Assembly (NCBI GenBank): GCA_020351895.1
Contig: CP070672.1
Coordinates: 1,129,819-1,137,031 of the forward strand
Direction of reading: 5' to 3'
From: Thermoplasmata archaeon
GTDB lineage: Archaea > Thermoplasmatota > Thermoplasmata > GCA-020350865
Length of the DNA: 7,213 nucleotides
The stretch's first letter is position 1, and every line of letters begins with the position of its first letter. Below, piece by piece: positions 6,197 through 7,213 of the stretch. Under the pieces are notes generated by a model. The model saw nothing but the letters and a program-made list of their open reading frames with translations, did no database searches and was not told where the DNA came from. The position numbers and the translations under genes are program-made.

Positions 6197-6232
6197 GACC
6201 ATATATCCTATCTATTCTAACATAATAATAAA

Positions 6233-6237
6233 GAGGT
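6233..6237 (+). promoter_or_regulatory. Shine-Dalgarno site of the fusion gene
   Basis: GAGGT ends five bases before ATG 6243. This supports that start over the in-frame ATG at 6255. Confidence 0.6.
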
Positions 6238-6242
6238 CAGAT

Positions 6243-7213
6243 ATGGATCAAATAATGAAATCGTCTAGTGCTACATTCTATCCGTTTAGATATTATGTCA
6301 AATGGGAAATGAGTAAAAAACGAACGGAATTTGGGGAAATATTACGAGAAAAGTGGAATGCTATTTGTGAAACTGTATCAAAAGAAAATGAGATCTTTTT
6401 AGAAGCCTTCTATATGACTAGTGCTTTTGATTGCGTTTATTTTTCTTTGTGGTCAGTACCAAAGTTAGCTCCATCTGATGTATTAGATTTTGTTAAGATC
6501 GGTGTATATAACATAATTATCCGAAAATACCCGCATCTGAGAGAAGAATTGGTACGGGATTCATGGTATCTCGTTAATAAAAATCGTTACTATTCGAAAA
6601 TGGATTATATCGCTTACTTTGATAGGTCTGATATTAAAAGGTGCAAAGATATTCTATACAATCAAATTAATGGAAAAGAAGTTTGTAAAATAGTATCGGA
6701 AGGCATATCAAATGCTGTTGAGTATTACAATCAGGAACATGAAAAACCAATCGACTTATTAATGTATAGATGTGTACATTCACATTCAATTGAAATTGTT
6801 ATTGGATGTCCCGTAACCGTCTCTGCATCGGAAATAATTCGCAGGATTAAGGGTGGATCATCATATTATATTCGAAAGAATTATCCTCAATTTTTCAATG
6901 AAAACGATCCCAATTTCGTCCATAAGAAAGCTTTTTGGAGTGGTGGTAACTTCTTTGCGCTTTCAAGAAGACATGTAGAGACGATTTCACGAGATAAATC
7001 AATTTATCTTAGATTATTAAATAAATGGGAAAATGCAATCAACGAAACAAATCCTAATGAAAAAGGGAAATTGTTAGAATTGTTTATGGTCGATCTGATA
7101 AAAATTATGAATGGTTTTGATGTATTAAGAGATGAAAACGGTAATTATGATATAAATTTAGGCTTTGAGCAAATAGATTTGACAGTAAAAAATAAATCTA
7201 AACTTCTAACAAT
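6243..7213 (+). CDS. tandem TnpA-like (IS200/IS605 Y1) domains fused to a restriction-endonuclease-like domain; 3' end outside window
   Basis: An open frame of 323 codons with no stop before the window edge. Domain 1 (about 12-120) follows the TnpA plan: YYVKWEMSKKR strand, helix, then SVPKLAPSDVLDFVK (71-85) and RKYP (94-97). Compare the family pattern of a D-H-V-H strand, PP..SPS..V..LKG and ..FP. Domain 2 (about 121-265) repeats it: CPVTVSASEIIRRIKGGSS (189-207), NYP (213-215) and the late strand FWSGGNFFALS (231-241), much like the family's LWS.GYF.AS. Aligning S78 with S196 runs ungapped to the YP pair in both. HUH positions are D63-C64-V65-Y66 and H181-S182-I183-E184, so the metal-binding histidines are absent from both. 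From 273, EKGKLLELFMVDLIKIMNGF then GFEQIDLTVKN resembles a Mrr/PD-(D/E)XK opening (E279, D312); the E-x-K motif would lie past the edge. A structure-specific DNA-binding nuclease is the best guess. Confidence 0.8.
   Translation, partial: MDQIMKSSSATFYPFRYYVKWEMSKKRTEFGEILREKWNAICETVSKENEIFLEAFYMTSAFDCVYFSLWSVPKLAPSDVLDFVKIGVYNIIIRKYPHLREELVRDSWYLVNKNRYYSKMDYIAYFDRSDIKRCKDILYNQINGKEVCKIVSEGISNAVEYYNQEHEKPIDLLMYRCVHSHSIEIVIGCPVTVSASEIIRRIKGGSSYYIRKNYPQFFNENDPNFVHKKAFWSGGNFFALSRRHVETISRDKSIYLRLLNKWENAINETNPNEKGKLLELFMVDLIKIMNGFDVLRDENGNYDINLGFEQIDLTVKNKSKLLT

Noticed and set aside
5987..6202. Minus-strand 71-codon ORF over the second GC island
   Set aside because: It reads through the hairpins and overlaps the Shine-Dalgarno site and start of the 133-residue gene. 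Its composition looks like translated structured DNA rather than protein.
6095..7213. An intact IS200/IS605 insertion sequence
   Set aside because: The TnpA-like domains are tandem, lack HUH residues and continue into a nuclease domain. No TnpB gene is seen in the window, so this is not a standard active element.

Overview
The window (7,213 bp) is AT-rich and most likely archaeal, probably a euryarchaeon of the Thermoplasmatota type. This is an inference: two Asn-rich, sequon-laden secreted surface proteins (a giant NosD-like beta-helix and a BNR propeller with GWNL modules and a C-terminal membrane anchor), TATA-like A/T boxes upstream of genes, and oligo-T tracts after them. Shine-Dalgarno sites are very strong; one (5996-6005, minus strand) matches the usual 16S 3' end over 10 bases. 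A bacterial origin is not excluded.

Layout. Bases 1-73 may hold the last 23 codons of a plus-strand gene, followed by T-runs. Bases 189-2966 (minus) encode a 925-residue secreted parallel beta-helix protein with about 30 coils. A divergent intergenic region (2981-3146) with two perfect inverted repeats separates it from 3147-5372 (plus), a 741-residue protein: signal peptide, six Asp-box repeats, FnIII-like domain, two GWNL modules, TM anchor. The divergent pair probably serves the cell surface.

The right part differs. A GC-rich, hairpin-rich 190-bp element bounded by a perfect 12-bp inverted repeat (5375-5564) follows the propeller gene. Next come a minus-strand gene for a 133-residue protein with a PD-(D/E)XK-like pattern (5592-5993), a second hairpin-rich GC island (6095-6175), and a plus-strand gene running off the window (6243-7213).

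That last gene is the main discovery candidate. Its 323 visible residues appear to contain two successive IS200/IS605 TnpA (Y1 transposase)-like domains, both without the catalytic HUH motif, followed by the start of a restriction-endonuclease-like domain. It looks like a transposase dimer fused into one chain, stripped of its own chemistry and joined to a nuclease. Palindromes just upstream are the kind of structure TnpA proteins bind. The divergent small nuclease-like gene and the structured DNA may form one module with it (a domesticated-transposase defence or genome-maintenance system); that functional link is inference.
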